Shown piece by piece: positions 10,290 through 21,010 of a stretch of DNA of 64,000 nucleotides. The stretch spans positions 1 to 64,000 of the forward strand of contig WPIO01000109.1 in assembly GCA_009760855.2 (NCBI GenBank). The letters are read 5' to 3'. Every line of letters begins with the position of its first letter. The first letter of the stretch is position 1. The notes under the pieces were generated by a model. The model was not told the origin of the DNA. It saw only the letters and a program-made list of their open reading frames with translations, and did no database searches. Position numbers and translations under genes: made by a program. Origin of the DNA: Cristatella mucedo (Eukaryota; Bryozoa; Phylactolaemata; Cristatellidae).

Positions 10290-10515
10290 AGCCAGATTTT
10301 TCTGTTATTTAATCATCCATGCTGACATTGTGAACGCTGCAACTAACCATACTTGAATCCTTACTCTGTACGTGTGACCACTAGCGATGTTATTCTTATC
10401 GTCTGTTAAACCTGCTACAGCTACTCATTCGATCGTGGGTGCTTTTGCAGCCAATGCAAACTGCCTACAAAGAGATTAAGCTCTCCAACGGCGATATTTC
10501 AAATGTATTTTTAAT
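10290..10515 (+). mobile_element. LINE-B-like 3' UTR block inside R-long
   Basis: Contains GCTGACATTGTGAACGCTGC, AACTAACCATAC and a decayed terminal hairpin (GCCTACAAAGAGATTAAGCT then CTCCAACGGC). The block is present in all three R-long copies, so it was part of the repeat before it spread, or is the 3' end of the element itself. Confidence 0.55.
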
Positions 10516-10584
10516 ATTAAATTGTGTGTTGTTTGCTTTACAACAACTATCTTTGGTGCTTATGCTATGAAATGCAAATTAATG

Positions 10585-10870
10585 TAATGTAATGTAACGT
10601 ATTTCCGTCTGTAACTCAAAAAAGTCATCGAGACCATGTGGGTGTTTTGTGGGTGTTTTTTTAGCAGGAGAGTTTTGTATAGTTCACTTACAGCCTAAGC
10701 GGCTTTCGGTACGCATTCGGTAGCCAACAGACTTCGTCTCACGCAAGACAGAGAAAGTGGGAAGCATAGCAGAGTTAGGAGATCAGTTGAGGTAGTGAGT
10801 AGCATGGAAGTAGCAACCCAGGACGGCTAAAAAGGGTTAGCCACAGTCGGTAGTAGGAGAGTAGCTGGCA
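10585..10870 (-). mobile_element. LINE family A 3' end shared by R-long copies 2 and 3
   Basis: Tail AATGTAATGTAATGTAACG and antisense C-terminus (GGAGAGTTTTGTATAG, CGGCTTTCGGTACGCATTCG). The orthologous insertion in copy 3 is at 30785-31075. Copy 1 has an uninterrupted join at this point, so the insertion preceded the copy 2/3 split. Confidence 0.8.
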
Positions 10871-11174
10871 CATTGAGAAGTCGTGTGCAAGGAAAATTTT
10901 TGTTATTCCTGTAAGCTGAATGTCCTGGCATAGAAACTTACTGCATCTTTTCCTTAATTCACGCAATTATAAGGAAATAAAAATTAGTATCAGGAAAGAG
11001 AGAGTCAAATTGAGGGAGCAAAAATAATCACGATACGCCATGTATATGTAAATGAATTAACCTAATTTAGTTCCGCTGGTCTATGATGCTTACTTATTTT
11101 ATAGAATAGCTGCATAGTGGGGGAGCAACATAGCATACCTGATAATTAGGACCTTTCTCATAAGTCACATCGTA

Positions 11175-11941
11175 ATAATATTGCACTTGATAAAGCGCCC
11201 TCAGAGAACTTAATCTCTTTCTAGGCGCTTTAAATTTGCTGCAAAGTGATACGCAATAGAATAGTTAGTAAAATCATGCTTGAAAAACAAACAAAATGAA
11301 TAACATGGTTAGGGGTTACATGCACTGGGTCAGCATGCAAATGTGGTTAGTGGCAGCATGAACAGTGTCAGCACACATAAGCACATCGAGGACGAATCAC
11401 AAGGACCCACTAAATGCTGTCCTAAATAGGTATGTTTTTAAGTTTCTTTTAAATGTGGTCAGGTCAGGGGATGTTCTGATGCAGGTCGGGAGGGAGTTCC
11501 AGGCTGTGGGAGCATACGAGCTAAATGCACGGTCTCCAAAGGATTTAAGGTTTGTACGAGGTATTTCTAGACTGTTGGATTCCGAAAAGCGAGTGGTGCG
11601 ATGCTTTGCCTGATGGGGTAGTATATCTGAAAGATAGGCTGGAGCCATAGAATGAAGAGACCTAAAAGTGAGCGACAAAACCTTGAAGTCAATCCATTGC
11701 TTGACTGGTAACCAGTGCAGGTCGGCGAGAAGTGGAGTAATGTGGCAACTGCGACGCTCACGACAGACAAGCCTAGCTGCAGAGTTTTGCACCAGCTGCA
11801 ATCGCCTGATCGCACATGCTGGTAGGCCAGTAAGCAGTGAGTTGCAGAAGTCGAGACGAGATGTCACGAATGCATGGACCAACTTGGACGTGGTATCCTT
11901 ATCTAAACAAGGCCTAATTTTAGCAATGTTACCATCATCAC
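11175..11941 (-). mobile_element. LINE family B, 5'-truncated, with 9-bp target duplication
   Basis: Full 3' end: ATT-type tail, terminal hairpin at 11178-11245, 3' UTR and a frame at 11966-11397 reading AKIRPCLDKDTTSKLVHAFV, RLDFCNSLLTGLPACAIRRL, QNSAARLVCRERR and FGDRAFSSYAPTAWNSLPT. That is the RT thumb/C-terminal domain of an L2-type LINE. CACATCGTA occurs at 11166-11174 and 11942-11950, directly flanking the element. R-long copies 1 and 3 have the empty site. The nearly intact frame makes it one of the younger family B copies. Confidence 0.85.
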
Positions 11942-12794
11942 CACATCGTACCATCGCAAGAATCAATGCTCTCTTTGACTTAGCCTATTTACCTTTACAA
12001 TGATATAAAACATGTGCTCTTTTGCTTTGTAAGAGACACTACCATCACTTCCATCTGTTACAGTAAATTGATGATGCTCTAGAAATCTTAGGAAAGCTGC
12101 TATTTGGTCTGTTGCACTTCTCGTTATTATTTGCTCATATACGCCTTTGCGACTATGTTTACTATGTGCGATGACTATTTAGAAATATGATATACCTAAA
12201 AGCTGAGAAAAGTATAGCTTTTGCGATATGCACTCCTTCTGTTTAGTTATCTTTACTGTCTATTTCTTTTTTGTTTCACATAACTAGTTGTTTATGTTGT
12301 GATTCTTAAGATGCTAAAAATATGTTATGCTTCATTGCTAAGTCTAAATTAGAAAAACAGATTCTCGGAAATCGCCTCTTGAAATATGCTAGTTATGTTA
12401 GTAACATGGAAGTCACCTCTAAATGTGTCCCGAGGCCGTCAGAAAATCAGAAAATTGCATAGCGAAATGCGGGAAGTACTTTCAGAAATGTACGATGATC
12501 TTACGAGTATGTGTAGACTGAATTTCGCGAATGCGGTATACCTAAAAATATCTAAGTCCATACTCAGACTATCGAGAATCAAGGACCATTATTTCGTCAA
12601 CCGTGAGCTGATCAAAGCCATAGGTTTCTTCAACGAAATCTATATTTAGACTTACATGCCATCACTTTAGTGAGCATTCCTATTTAAACAGAGATGTAAT
12701 GTACGAATAATGATTCCTGCTGATTCGGGTAGCTTAAATTACGTTTACCTCAGCCACAACTATTAAATGAATTTCAAAAGCTTCAGTAAACCAT

Positions 12795-14006
12795 GTAATG
12801 TAATGTAATGTAATGTATCTCCGTCAGTAAATCCACAAAGTCATAAAGACCATGTGGGTGTTACGCAGAAGAGTTTTGTATAGCTTACTCACAGCCTAAG
12901 CGGCTTTCGGTACGCATTCGGTAGCCAACAGACTTCGTCTCACGCAACAGAGAGAAAGTAGGAAGCATAGCGGAGTTAGCAGAGCAGTTGAGGTAGTGAG
13001 TGGCATAGAAGTAGCAGGTCAGGACCGCTGAAAAAGATGTGCCATAGTCGGCAGTTGGAGAGTAGATGTCGTTGAGTAAGAATTGTGGAAGCGAGTCCCA
13101 CAGTCTAGGACCTGCAAAGCTAAAGCTTCTGTCGCCAACTGTCTTTAAGCTGAGTAATGGGGCAGCTAATTTATTGTCCACACAGGACCTGAGGGCGTGA
13201 ACAGGCTGAACCTGATGCAGCAGTTCAGCTAGGTATGAAGGAGCCAAGCCGTGGCGGGCATTGTGGGTCAGCTTAAGAACTTTGCTCTGTATCCTTTGCT
13301 CAACCAGTAACCATTCTAGCTCTTTCAGCAAAGGAGACACGTGCTGAAACCGCTGGCACTTGAAGACCAGCCTTGCAGCCGTATTCATAGTCCGCTGTAG
13401 TGGCATAATAGCATTCTTTGGTTGCCCAGTCAAAAGGGAATTAACAATAATCAAGCCGAGACCGAACTAAAGAGCTAGTTCAATTTTTTACAAGCCACTG
13501 TGGGAGACAGCTTCTAATCTTGGATAGGGATCGGACGTGATGGCTAGCTGTAGAGGTGGTCTTCTGAATAAAGCTTTTGAAATTGAAGCAGCTGTCGAAC
13601 ACGACACCTAGATTACGAGCACGTGGTGAAGGTCGCACAATAGCATCACCTATTAGAACAGCAAAGCCTTTAAATCCAGCCACACGCTTAGGGTGTCCTC
13701 TGAGCAGTGCTTCGGTTTTATCGTCATTTAATTTCAGGAAGTTTTCCGACATCCAGGATCGAATATCGGCAAGGCATGCATTCAGTTTCTCAGTTGCTGC
13801 AGCAGATTCCGACGGTTTAAATGACAAATACAACTGAGTATCGTCAGCATAGAAGTGATATCCTATTCCATGGGCCTTAACCACTTTCCCCAGAGGTTGC
13901 GTATAAATGGAGAACAGCAAGGGACCAAGTACAGACCCTTGAGGGACTCCACAGGTGACCCTTCTCATGTCTGAGACCTGACCCCCACACGACACTGATT
14001 GAACAC
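12795..14006 (-). mobile_element. LINE family A with RT domain, 5'-truncated
   Basis: The tail ATGTAATGTAATGTAATGTA starts the element on this strand. Two frames (13995-13480 and 13454-12885) cover [20 protein letters not shown], the catalytic [38 protein letters not shown] and then the C-terminal SFAGPRLWDSLPQF. Only one frame break separates them, near 13460-13480. It has no endonuclease because of truncation. Host R-long DNA continues on both sides, and copies 1 and 3 show the empty site. Confidence 0.88.
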
Positions 14007-14092
14007 AATTCTAAAATGATATGTCAGTATTAAAGAGTGTAAGCATATACAGTAAACGGCCCACGAGCATTCAAGAAATAATCGTATTATGA

Positions 14093-14210
14093 CCCTATCG
14101 ATGTTAAGGTCCTGGAATGGATGGTGATTTTTTTTCCAATGCAAGCGGTCGCAATAGCCGTTCAGGCTCTTCTGCCTCGAGGTACCTTTAAAGAAGGCAG
14201 TCAAATAAGT
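14093..14210 (+). repeat. SINE-1 fragment
   Basis: GACCCTATCGATGTTAAGGT, then TGCAAGCGGTCGCAATAGCC and GTTCAGGCTCTTCTGCC match the body of SINE-1; the A-box half is absent. It abuts the end of R-long copy 2. Confidence 0.65.
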
Positions 14211-14440
14211 GAACTTTCATTTATTCTGGGAGCTGGGATGGTGCCAAATGAATCAATGCTATAGATCAGTGCACTTCTCGATGACATTCGATGGTCGCTG
14301 CAAGCTCAAGGATACTACTATGGGGGAAACCAATGGCCGTTGACACAACTAACCATTTCATCCTCCCGATGCATCTTATTTTGGTTCTTCTCGCAAAATT
14401 ATACTCATAATTACTGCTAAAACTATTCGGTATTGTAATA
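14211..14440 (+). repeat. dispersed repeat R6, copy 1
   Basis: Begins AAGTGAACTTTCATTTA and ends with ACCATTTCATCCTCCC ... ACTATTCGGTATTGTA; both blocks recur in the same order at 40350-40745 with a longer, different middle. Probably a non-autonomous element; termini not defined. Confidence 0.5.
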
Positions 14441-15575
14441 ATACTAAACATACACTTGATAAAGCTCCTCAGAGAATCTAATCTCTTTCTAGGGGCTTTA
14501 CATTTGCTGCAAAGGTAAATGCGATTAGATGGTGAATAAAATCCTGCTTGATAAACAAACAAAATGAATAACATGGGTAGGGGTGACATACTAAGGTTCA
14601 GCATGGAAATGTGTTTAGTGGCAGTATGCAGAGTGTCAGCACTCATAAGCACACGAAGGAAGAATCACAGGGATCCACTAAATGCGGTCCAAAATAGGTG
14701 TGTTTAAGTTCTTTTTTAATGTGGTCAGGTTAGAGGATTTTCTGACTCAGGTCGAGATGGAGGTCCAGGCTTTGGGAGCTTGCGAACTAAATACATGGTC
14801 TCCAACGGATTTGAGGTTTTTACGGGGTATTTGTAGACATTTGGATTCCGAAAAGCCGTTGGTATGATGCTTGGCCTGATGGGGAAGTATATCTGAGAGA
14901 CAGGCTGGAGCCAAAGAGCGAAGTGACTTAAAATTGAGCGACAAAACCTTCAAGTCAATCCGTTGCTTGACTGTTAGCCAGTGCAGGTCGGCGAGAAGTG
15001 GTGTGTGAAGTCGGAACTGCGATGCTACAACAGACAAGCCTAGCTGAAGAATTTTGCACCAGCTGTAAGCTCCTGATTGCATTGCTGGTAGGTGGGCAGG
15101 CAGTGAGTTACAGAAGTCTATACGGGATGTCACGAATGCTTGGAACAACTTTGACGTGGTATCCTTGTGTAAATAAGCTTGAATTTTAGCAATATTATGC
15201 ACCTGAAATCAGGCTAACTTTATTGTGGAGGTGGTGTAGTCGTCCAATGAGAAGTCACTATGGAAAATGACACCTAGATTTCGAGCCGATTCAACAAGGG
15301 ATATGCTGGAAGAGCCAATTTTGAGCTTCAGCCTTTCAAATTTCTGAATTGAACAGGCTTTGCCCGTAACTAGTAGGTTAGCTTCATTTTCAGTTAATTT
15401 AATAAAATCCGCTGCCATCGATGAGGGGATGTCATCAATACATGCAGCAAGGGAGCTTAGAGAGTTCGAGGTGCTCGAAGGCTGGGAGGGATCAAAGCAA
15501 AGATACAACTTAGTGTCATCCGCATAGAAGTGAGAGCCTCGATTGTACTTGGCAATCACATCAGCAAGAGAGTGA

Positions 15576-15614
<39 letters not shown>

Positions 15615-15615
15615 A

Positions 15616-15662
<47 letters not shown>

Positions 15663-15674
15663 GAGAGTAGAAAG

Positions 15675-15731
<57 letters not shown>

Positions 15732-15782
15732 AAACCGTGAAAAGAACCAGACCTAGCTCTGAGCAATAAGATTAAAATTTTA
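14441..15782 (-). mobile_element. LINE family B, 3' half of a nested copy
   Basis: Begins with the tail and terminal hairpin (14450-14515). Frames 15202-14747 and 15766-15209 give HFYADDTKLYLCFDPSQPSS (catalytic YADD kept), ADFIKLTENEANLLVTGK, ARNLGVIFHSDFSLDDY, then HNIAKIQAYLHKDTTSKLF and KSVGDHVFSSQAPKAWTSIS. The segment just upstream of the RT core, LFTVYTL-SLADVIAKYN, is split by a GA/CT microsatellite. The 5' continuation of the same element is at 15963-16364 and 17856-18320, beyond a SINE-1 and a LINE A insertion. Confidence 0.85.
15567..15730. repeat. GA/CT microsatellite inside LINE B RT
   Basis: About 160 bases of mostly (GA)n with GTAGAAAGAGATA interruptions that are themselves duplicated. 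On the minus strand it reads as Ser-Leu repeats and keeps the LINE frame open, which explains the long SLSL frame there. It probably grew from the CTCTC of the VYTL-SLAD codons. Confidence 0.85.
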
Positions 15783-15962
15783 AAAAAGTACCATCTTATT
15801 TAACAGACTCTTTTTTATAGCGGCAGAAGAGCCTTTACCGATACAACCACCCTTTGCTGTGGCGATAAATGATTTACCTCTACAGGATTCGAACCCATGA
15901 TTTGGGGCAAGGTTGTGACAAGCAACTGCCTTACCCAGTGAGCCATTACGGCTCACCAAGGT
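15783..15962 (-). repeat. SINE-1, best-preserved copy
   Basis: tRNA-derived SINE. On the minus strand it has an A box TGGCTCACTGG (15945-15935) and a perfect B box GGTTCGAATCC (15895-15885) at tRNA-like spacing, then the family body (GGTAAAGGCTCTTCTGCCGC). It is inserted in LINE B between the codons for GVP and the following RT motif. GGTACCTT on one side and GGTACTTT on the other may be the target duplication. Pol III transcription is implied by the boxes only. Confidence 0.8.
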
Positions 15963-16364
15963 ACCCCATAATTCATTGGTACCTCGGATGACCTTTGTCC
16001 ATTCACCTCAATACTCTCAATTCTCCCTCTGAGAAAGGACAGGGCAATGCTAGTGATGCCCAGGCAAGACGAGACGTGCTATAGAACAACTTGGCGATTG
16101 ATAGTATCGAAAGCGGCCGGGAGATCGAGCAAAACAAGCAGAGATACTCAACCCACCTCGGAATTCCAAAGTAGGTCGTAGTACACCGAAGTAATGCAGA
16201 CTCTGTGGAGTAACTAGCTCTGTGGAGTATTTAGCCCTAAGGCAAGACTGAGTTACTAGCATGTTGTGAGGTTGCGACATATAAGTTCAGCTAGTCCACC
16301 ACGACGCTTCCCCGTGCTTTGATAGGAATGGTAGAAGGGAATTTGGGCGGTAGTGGCTTAAGTT
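15963..16364 (-). mobile_element. LINE family B, RT core segment of the nested copy
   Basis: Antisense frames read VLLVLLDLPAAFDTIN then LGITSIALSFLRGRIESIEV and SSEVPM-YGVP, the A and B motifs of an L2-type RT (AFDTINH; GVPQGS). It continues 14441-15782 across the SINE-1 insertion and is cut at its other end by the LINE A at 16365. Confidence 0.8.
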
Positions 16365-17855
16365 CTCTTGGTAAATTGTTGCAAAACAGCTAGTTGAACA
16401 TATTGAAAATAATGGAATTTCATAAACAATTCAATCAGGTTTCAAGAGGCAGCACTCTACTGAAACTGCTCTCCTCCGTGTTAACAATGACATTCTACGT
16501 GGCAACGACGACGGGAATGTCACTGCCCTAGCTCTGCTAGATCTGTCTGCTGCCTTCGACACCATTGATCACGAAGTTCTGCTTGAACGACTGAGAACAA
16601 CGATCTGTCTGGCAGATGAAGCACTGGCGTGGTTTAAATCGTACTTGTCTGATCGTGTTCAATCCTTGTCGTGTGGGGGTCAGGTCTCAGACATGAGAAG
16701 GGTCACCTGTGGAGTCCCTTAAGGGTCTGTACTTGGTCCCTTGCTGTTCTCCATTTATACGCAACCTCTAAAAAAGTGATTAAGGCCCATGGAATAGGAT
16801 ATCACTTCTATGCTGACGATGCTCAGTTCTATTTGTCATTTAAACCGTAGGAATCTGCTGCAGCAACTGAGAAACTGAATGCTTGCCTTGCCGATATTCG
16901 ATCCTGGATGTCGGAAAACTTCCTGAAATTAAATGACGATAAAACCGAACTGCTTCTCATAGGTCACCCTAAGCGTGTGGCTGGATTAAAAGGCTTTGCT
17001 TTTCTAATAGGCGATGCTATTGTGCGACCTTCACCACGTGCTCGTACTCTAGGTGTCGTGTTCGACAGCTGCCTAAATTTCAAAAGCTTCATTCAGAAGA
17101 CTGCCTCTACAGCTAGCCATCACATCCGATCCCTATCCAAGATTAGAAGCTGTCTCTGACAGTGTCTTTTAAAAAATTTAACTAGCTCTTTAGTTCTGTC
17201 TCGGCTTGATTATTGCAATTCCCTTTTGGCTGGGCTACCAAAGAAAGCTATTATGCCACTACAGCGGACTATGAATACGGCTGCAACGCTGGTCTTCAAG
17301 TCCTAGCGGTTTGAGCACGTGTCACTTTTGCTGAAAGAGCTAGGATGGTTGCCGGTTGAGCAAAGGATACAGAGCAAAGTTCTTATGCTGACCCACAAGG
17401 CCCGCCACGGCTTGGCTCCTTCATACCTAGCTGAACTGCTGCATCAGGTTCAGCCTGTTCACGCCCTGGGTTCCTGTGTGGACAATAAATTAGCTGTTCC
17501 ATTCCTCCACTTAAAGACAGTTGGCGACAAAAGCTTTAGCTCTGCAGGTCCTAGACTGTGGAACTCGCTTCCACAACTCTTAGGCAACGACATCTACGCT
17601 CCAACTGCCGACTATGGCACATCTTTTTCAGCGGTCCTGAACTGCTACTTCTATGCTACTCACTACCTCAACTGCTCCCCTAACTCTGCTATGCTTCCCA
17701 CTTTCTCTCTGTCGCGTGAGACGAAGTCTGTTGCTACCGAATGGGTACGGAAAGCCGCTTGGGCTGTGAGTGGGCTATGCAAAACTGTCCTGCATAACAC
17801 CCACAAGGTCTTTATGACTTTGTGGAGTTACTGACGGAGATACATTACATAATGT
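16365..17855 (+). mobile_element. LINE family A with near-complete RT, inserted in LINE B
   Basis: Starts KIVAKQLVEHIENNGIS and runs through [69 protein letters not shown] (YADD catalytic), [33 protein letters not shown], and the C-terminus [18 protein letters not shown], ending in an ACATTACAT tail. Stops interrupt it after GVP, after SFKP, and at RSCL. Both LINE B flanks are recognisable, so the insertion site is exact to a few bases (TTCTCTTGGT / AATGTCGATTTC). Confidence 0.88.
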
Positions 17856-18320
17856 CGATTTCTTGAGAAGTGGCCTGACTATAGCTTTTTTGAAAGGTGC
17901 TGGAACATGACATGAGGCTAATGGCACATTAACGATGTTGTTTATGCAACTCAGCAGCAGATCAATGCAGAACAGTGGGAATAGGGTCTAGAGGACTTGT
18001 TTTCTTCTTTCATTAAGATATGAGCTTCAGGACTAGATCACTATTGACCTTCCTAAAGTAGACACGTAGATAAGTAGACAAGTAGACAATAGTAGTACAG
18101 TAGACAAGTAGATCACTATTAACCTTCCTAAAGTAGACACCTTCCTTATGTAGACATTGAGGTGCGGCCAGGAATCTGGGAACAGCATTTTAGTGGATAT
18201 GTTGTAATCGCAGGGATAGATATCCTTATCTCGTCTATTTTCTGCACAAAGAATCGAAAGAAACTATCAGCTAGATCATCACAAGGATCATCATGTAAGC
18301 TGTGCATATATGCAATAGTT
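17856..18320 (-). mobile_element. LINE family B, linker between endonuclease and RT (nested copy)
   Basis: Antisense translation gives HDDPCDDLADSFFRFFVQKI then DEIRISIPAITTYPLKCC, the spacer typical between endonuclease and RT in L2-type LINEs (FF-DKI--IR). A local triplication of GTAGACAAGTAGA / GATCACTATTAACCTTCC near 18045-18150 is visible. It ends against the truncated hAT element. Confidence 0.7.
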
Positions 18321-18346
18321 ATTATAATTTATTAATAATTTTTAAG

Positions 18347-19423
18347 GTTTTTAATTCGTCCAAAAGTAACCAAAACCTGGCTAACGTGTTTACCCTACTT
18401 AGCCAACGGACTTGGCAGAAATAAATAACATCACAATGATCTGATCCCAACTCTTCAAGGAAAGCCTGAAATTGTCTGAGGTTTGGCACACGAGACCTTA
18501 TCACATTGACTGTTGAAACTACATTGTCCATTACATGTCGCACACTCAAGACCTTTGCACATGGCTGTTCTTGGTGGATGATGCAGTGATGACTGACAAT
18601 TTTGTGAGGTACTAATTTTACAATTAAAGATGCATATCCATTGCGTCTACCAATCATTGAAGGGGCACCGTCTGTGGTTAAACCAATCAATTTAGTTTCA
18701 GGAAGATTAAATTTTGTGAGGACCCTCTTGGCCTGATACAAAATATTCCTCCCCGTTGTAGTGCCTTTATTGAACAAATATCCAACAGTTCTTCGATACT
18801 GACAAACTTTCCTGTTATTCTGCGTAAAAACACTGACAGTTGAGCCGTATCGCTATTGTCCATGCTTTCGTCGAGCCCAAGAGAATAAAATTCGCATTCA
18901 GCAAGTATTTTAGTGAGACTTTCTTCTATATTGGATGCGAGCTCGTCAACTCTTCTGGCAACCGTTTGATGAGAAAGACTGACTTTCTCTACTTCTGACT
19001 TCTTTGCTGGACAGACCAAGCCAGTAAACAGCCTGAGGCATGTCTTAACGAATTTACCATCGGAAAATGCTTTCCCGCCTTAGCTATAGCCTCAGCTATT
19101 AATAAACTTACTTTGGTTGAAGCCTCAGACTTATTGCTGACTGCTGCATAAAATGAATGCTGTCCGATGACGCTCTGTTTCAACGAGTTCATGCGATCAA
19201 TTCGAAGTTGACCAGTCAGGCTGTTGTACCTGTCGCCATGCTTTGTTGATAAATGTCGGTTAACATTGTACTCCTTTGCAACGGCAATTGTTTCTTGGCA
19301 TATTAGCCACATTATCTTACCAAAGCGCTCCATTACAAAATAGTTTACAGTCCAAGATGCTTTGAAAAGTCTTCCTTTTGCGTCAATTTTTCGTCTTTTG
19401 CTAGAATTCACATTCGCCGCCAT
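18347..19423 (-). pseudogene. hAT transposase pseudogene 1
   Basis: Compared with copy 2 at 24847-26648, it lacks everything after the RW-SR motif and carries frameshifts near 19010 and 18770. Residues TDGAPSM and the DES motif are intact. Its N-terminus is cleaner than copy 2, where a frameshift follows MAANVNSSK. Homologues of this type have been domesticated in vertebrates (GTF2IRD2, ZBED5), but nothing here suggests domestication. Confidence 0.8.
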
Positions 19424-19934
19424 TTTTCTCTGTGAAATAAAAAACAGATCTGTTACGAATTGATTAATTTATATTTTATCACAGCAATATTTTAGCATTA
19501 GTAAGTAAGTTGAGCAATACCCGTTTTTTAGAAAACCTGCCAGACTGGTTCCAGTTCGTTCAGCAGCAGCTGAGAAATGCCTCTTTTTTTCTATCCACGG
19601 TGTGAAACAAATAATTCTGCTTGCGGAAGCGTTATAATTGTGATCGTAATGGCGGCGCTGTAGCAAAAATAGATTACCCTTCACACCAAAATGTTCACAC
19701 GAAGGCTAGCAAAAGAAACCGATTTGTTTACCTTCATGAGAAAATAGCCATTCGGACACCTTAACGCTTCACGCATGCGTGAAGTACATCACAGCGCCTT
19801 ATATCGCCGTTTGTAATGATTAAAATTAACAAAAAACAGGGAGGGACACATATTTTTGGGATAACGTTGCTGGCCGCATAGAAGACCTCGGCAGGCCGGG
19901 TTGTGGCCTGCAGGCCACGTGCTGGACACCCCTG
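18347..19934 (-). mobile_element. hAT transposon 1 (GTF2IRD2/ZBED-like), truncated
   Basis: The 5' terminal inverted repeat CAGGGGTGTCCAGCACGTGG is at 19934. The transposase start is MAANVNSSKRRKIDAK at 19423. Three frames follow: FKASWTVNYFVMERFGKIMW with KEYNVNRHLSTKHGDRYN, a BED-like zinc-binding/N-terminal part; then LGLDESMDNSDTAQLSVFLR, where the DES motif is a hAT RNase-H block; then GLTTDGAPSMIGRRNG and FCQVRWLSRV, further RNase-H blocks. The element breaks after FWLLLDELKTL, so the 3' third, including the C-terminal dimerisation domain, is gone. Two frameshifts make it inactive. Confidence 0.88.
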
Positions 19935-20500
19935 ATCTAATGATACTAAACGGTGATCAATTAATTGATGACGCATGAAAAATCACTTTATTCGCTTTAA
20001 TAATACCTCTGCGTCTACAGAGTAACTACCAAGCAAGCCGCTCACTATTGGAAGTTATTCTGAGTTTTTATCATTCCAGATCAGCCTAATTTGCGTCAGT
20101 CTTGGGTCTGCAGAGCTTTCTAACAATGTTGTCAATATAGTGGCATGACTTTACCTATGCAACTTTTTGAGTACTCCTGGATAGGCATTTTCTCAATTTA
20201 GAGTTTTCCACAACTAGAGGGACTAAGCTCAGAATGGTGAACATCTGTGAAGCAAGATGTTTGCAGCACAAGCCAGATATACACTGGGGCTTTTTTGTAT
20301 CATTGAAAGTAAGATTGAAATGATAGAAAAAATTTTTGACTTTAAAATTTTATAAGGCAGTTACAATTTGTCGAGCTGAGTTTGATGTGCTTGAAATATG
20401 TTTCAAACTAAATACCCAGTCTCTCAGCTAGCAGTAAAAGGTATGACACCGCCAAGGACGAAATAGCTAAAAAAAATTACTGAATTCCCAAGTCTGTAAT
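19935..20500. other. unassigned sequence flanking hAT 1
   Basis: AT-rich, no recognised repeats. The 8 bases next to the terminus are ATCTAATG; the matching target duplication cannot be checked because the other end of the element is lost. Confidence 0.3.
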
Positions 20501-20502
20501 AA

Positions 20503-20640
20503 TAATATTAACTATGCACTTGATAATGCGCCATCTGAGAACTCAATCTATTTCCATGAGCTTTACATTTTCTGTAAAGGGAAACACGATTGAATGGCGA
20601 GTAATATAATACTTGATAAACAAGACTTTCAGATGATTAG
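20503..20640 (-). mobile_element. LINE family B tail fragment
   Basis: AATAATATTAACTATGCACT then TGATAATGCGCCATCTGAGA with the terminal hairpin, stopping shortly after TTGATAAACAAGAC. Confidence 0.7.
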
Positions 20641-20834
20641 GCAAATTACTGGAAAAAAGACGATAGCAATCGCAGCGAGAAAGAAGCTCTACTAAACATG
20701 TAAATGCGGTAAATCTTATGTAATCCCTGTATCCAGAATAAGTTTGAGAGTTTCAAGCTTAAACCGCATAACAACTTTGTAGGCCTAAGATCATCAAGGA
20801 CACATTGTCTTGTAACCAAGTTGATATCGCCACT

Positions 20835-21010
20835 AGTTGATGCTCACACAGTGGAATCATTCTGCCGCCTGCAGTCAAAACTAAATGACTGTTAGGCTAA
20901 ACCAGTGACGAAGAGTAGAATGCAATTAATTTTGGTCCTTACCTGAGAGGCTGCAAGATATATCACCATGATTCCAAGTGAGATTTATTTTTTACGGTTC
21001 CTTAGTAGTA
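20835..21010 (+). repeat. dispersed repeat R4, copy 1
   Basis: GATGCTCACACAGTGGAAT through GAGATTTATT and TAGTAGTAATT is repeated at 27815-28000 in the same orientation. Nature unknown. Confidence 0.55.

Larger units (their letters stand above)
10002..14092 (+). repeat. R-long copy 2, split by three LINE insertions
   Basis: Colinear with copy 3 (30218-32645) and inverse copy 1. Foreign blocks are LINE A 10585-10870 (shared with copy 3), LINE B 11175-11941 and LINE A 12795-14006 (both private). Host sequence resumes correctly after each: ACCATCGCAAGAATCAATG at 11950, and AAAATGATATGTCAG at 14014 after CAGTAAACCAT at 12784. The copy ends where a SINE-1 fragment begins. Confidence 0.8.

Noticed and set aside
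15209-15766. 185-codon Ser-Leu frame as a novel repeat protein
   Set aside because: The Ser-Leu part is a CT microsatellite and the rest is LINE B RT.
18045-18150. Short repeats resembling a CRISPR or satellite array
   Set aside because: A local triplication of about 12-20 bases inside LINE B; not regularly spaced.
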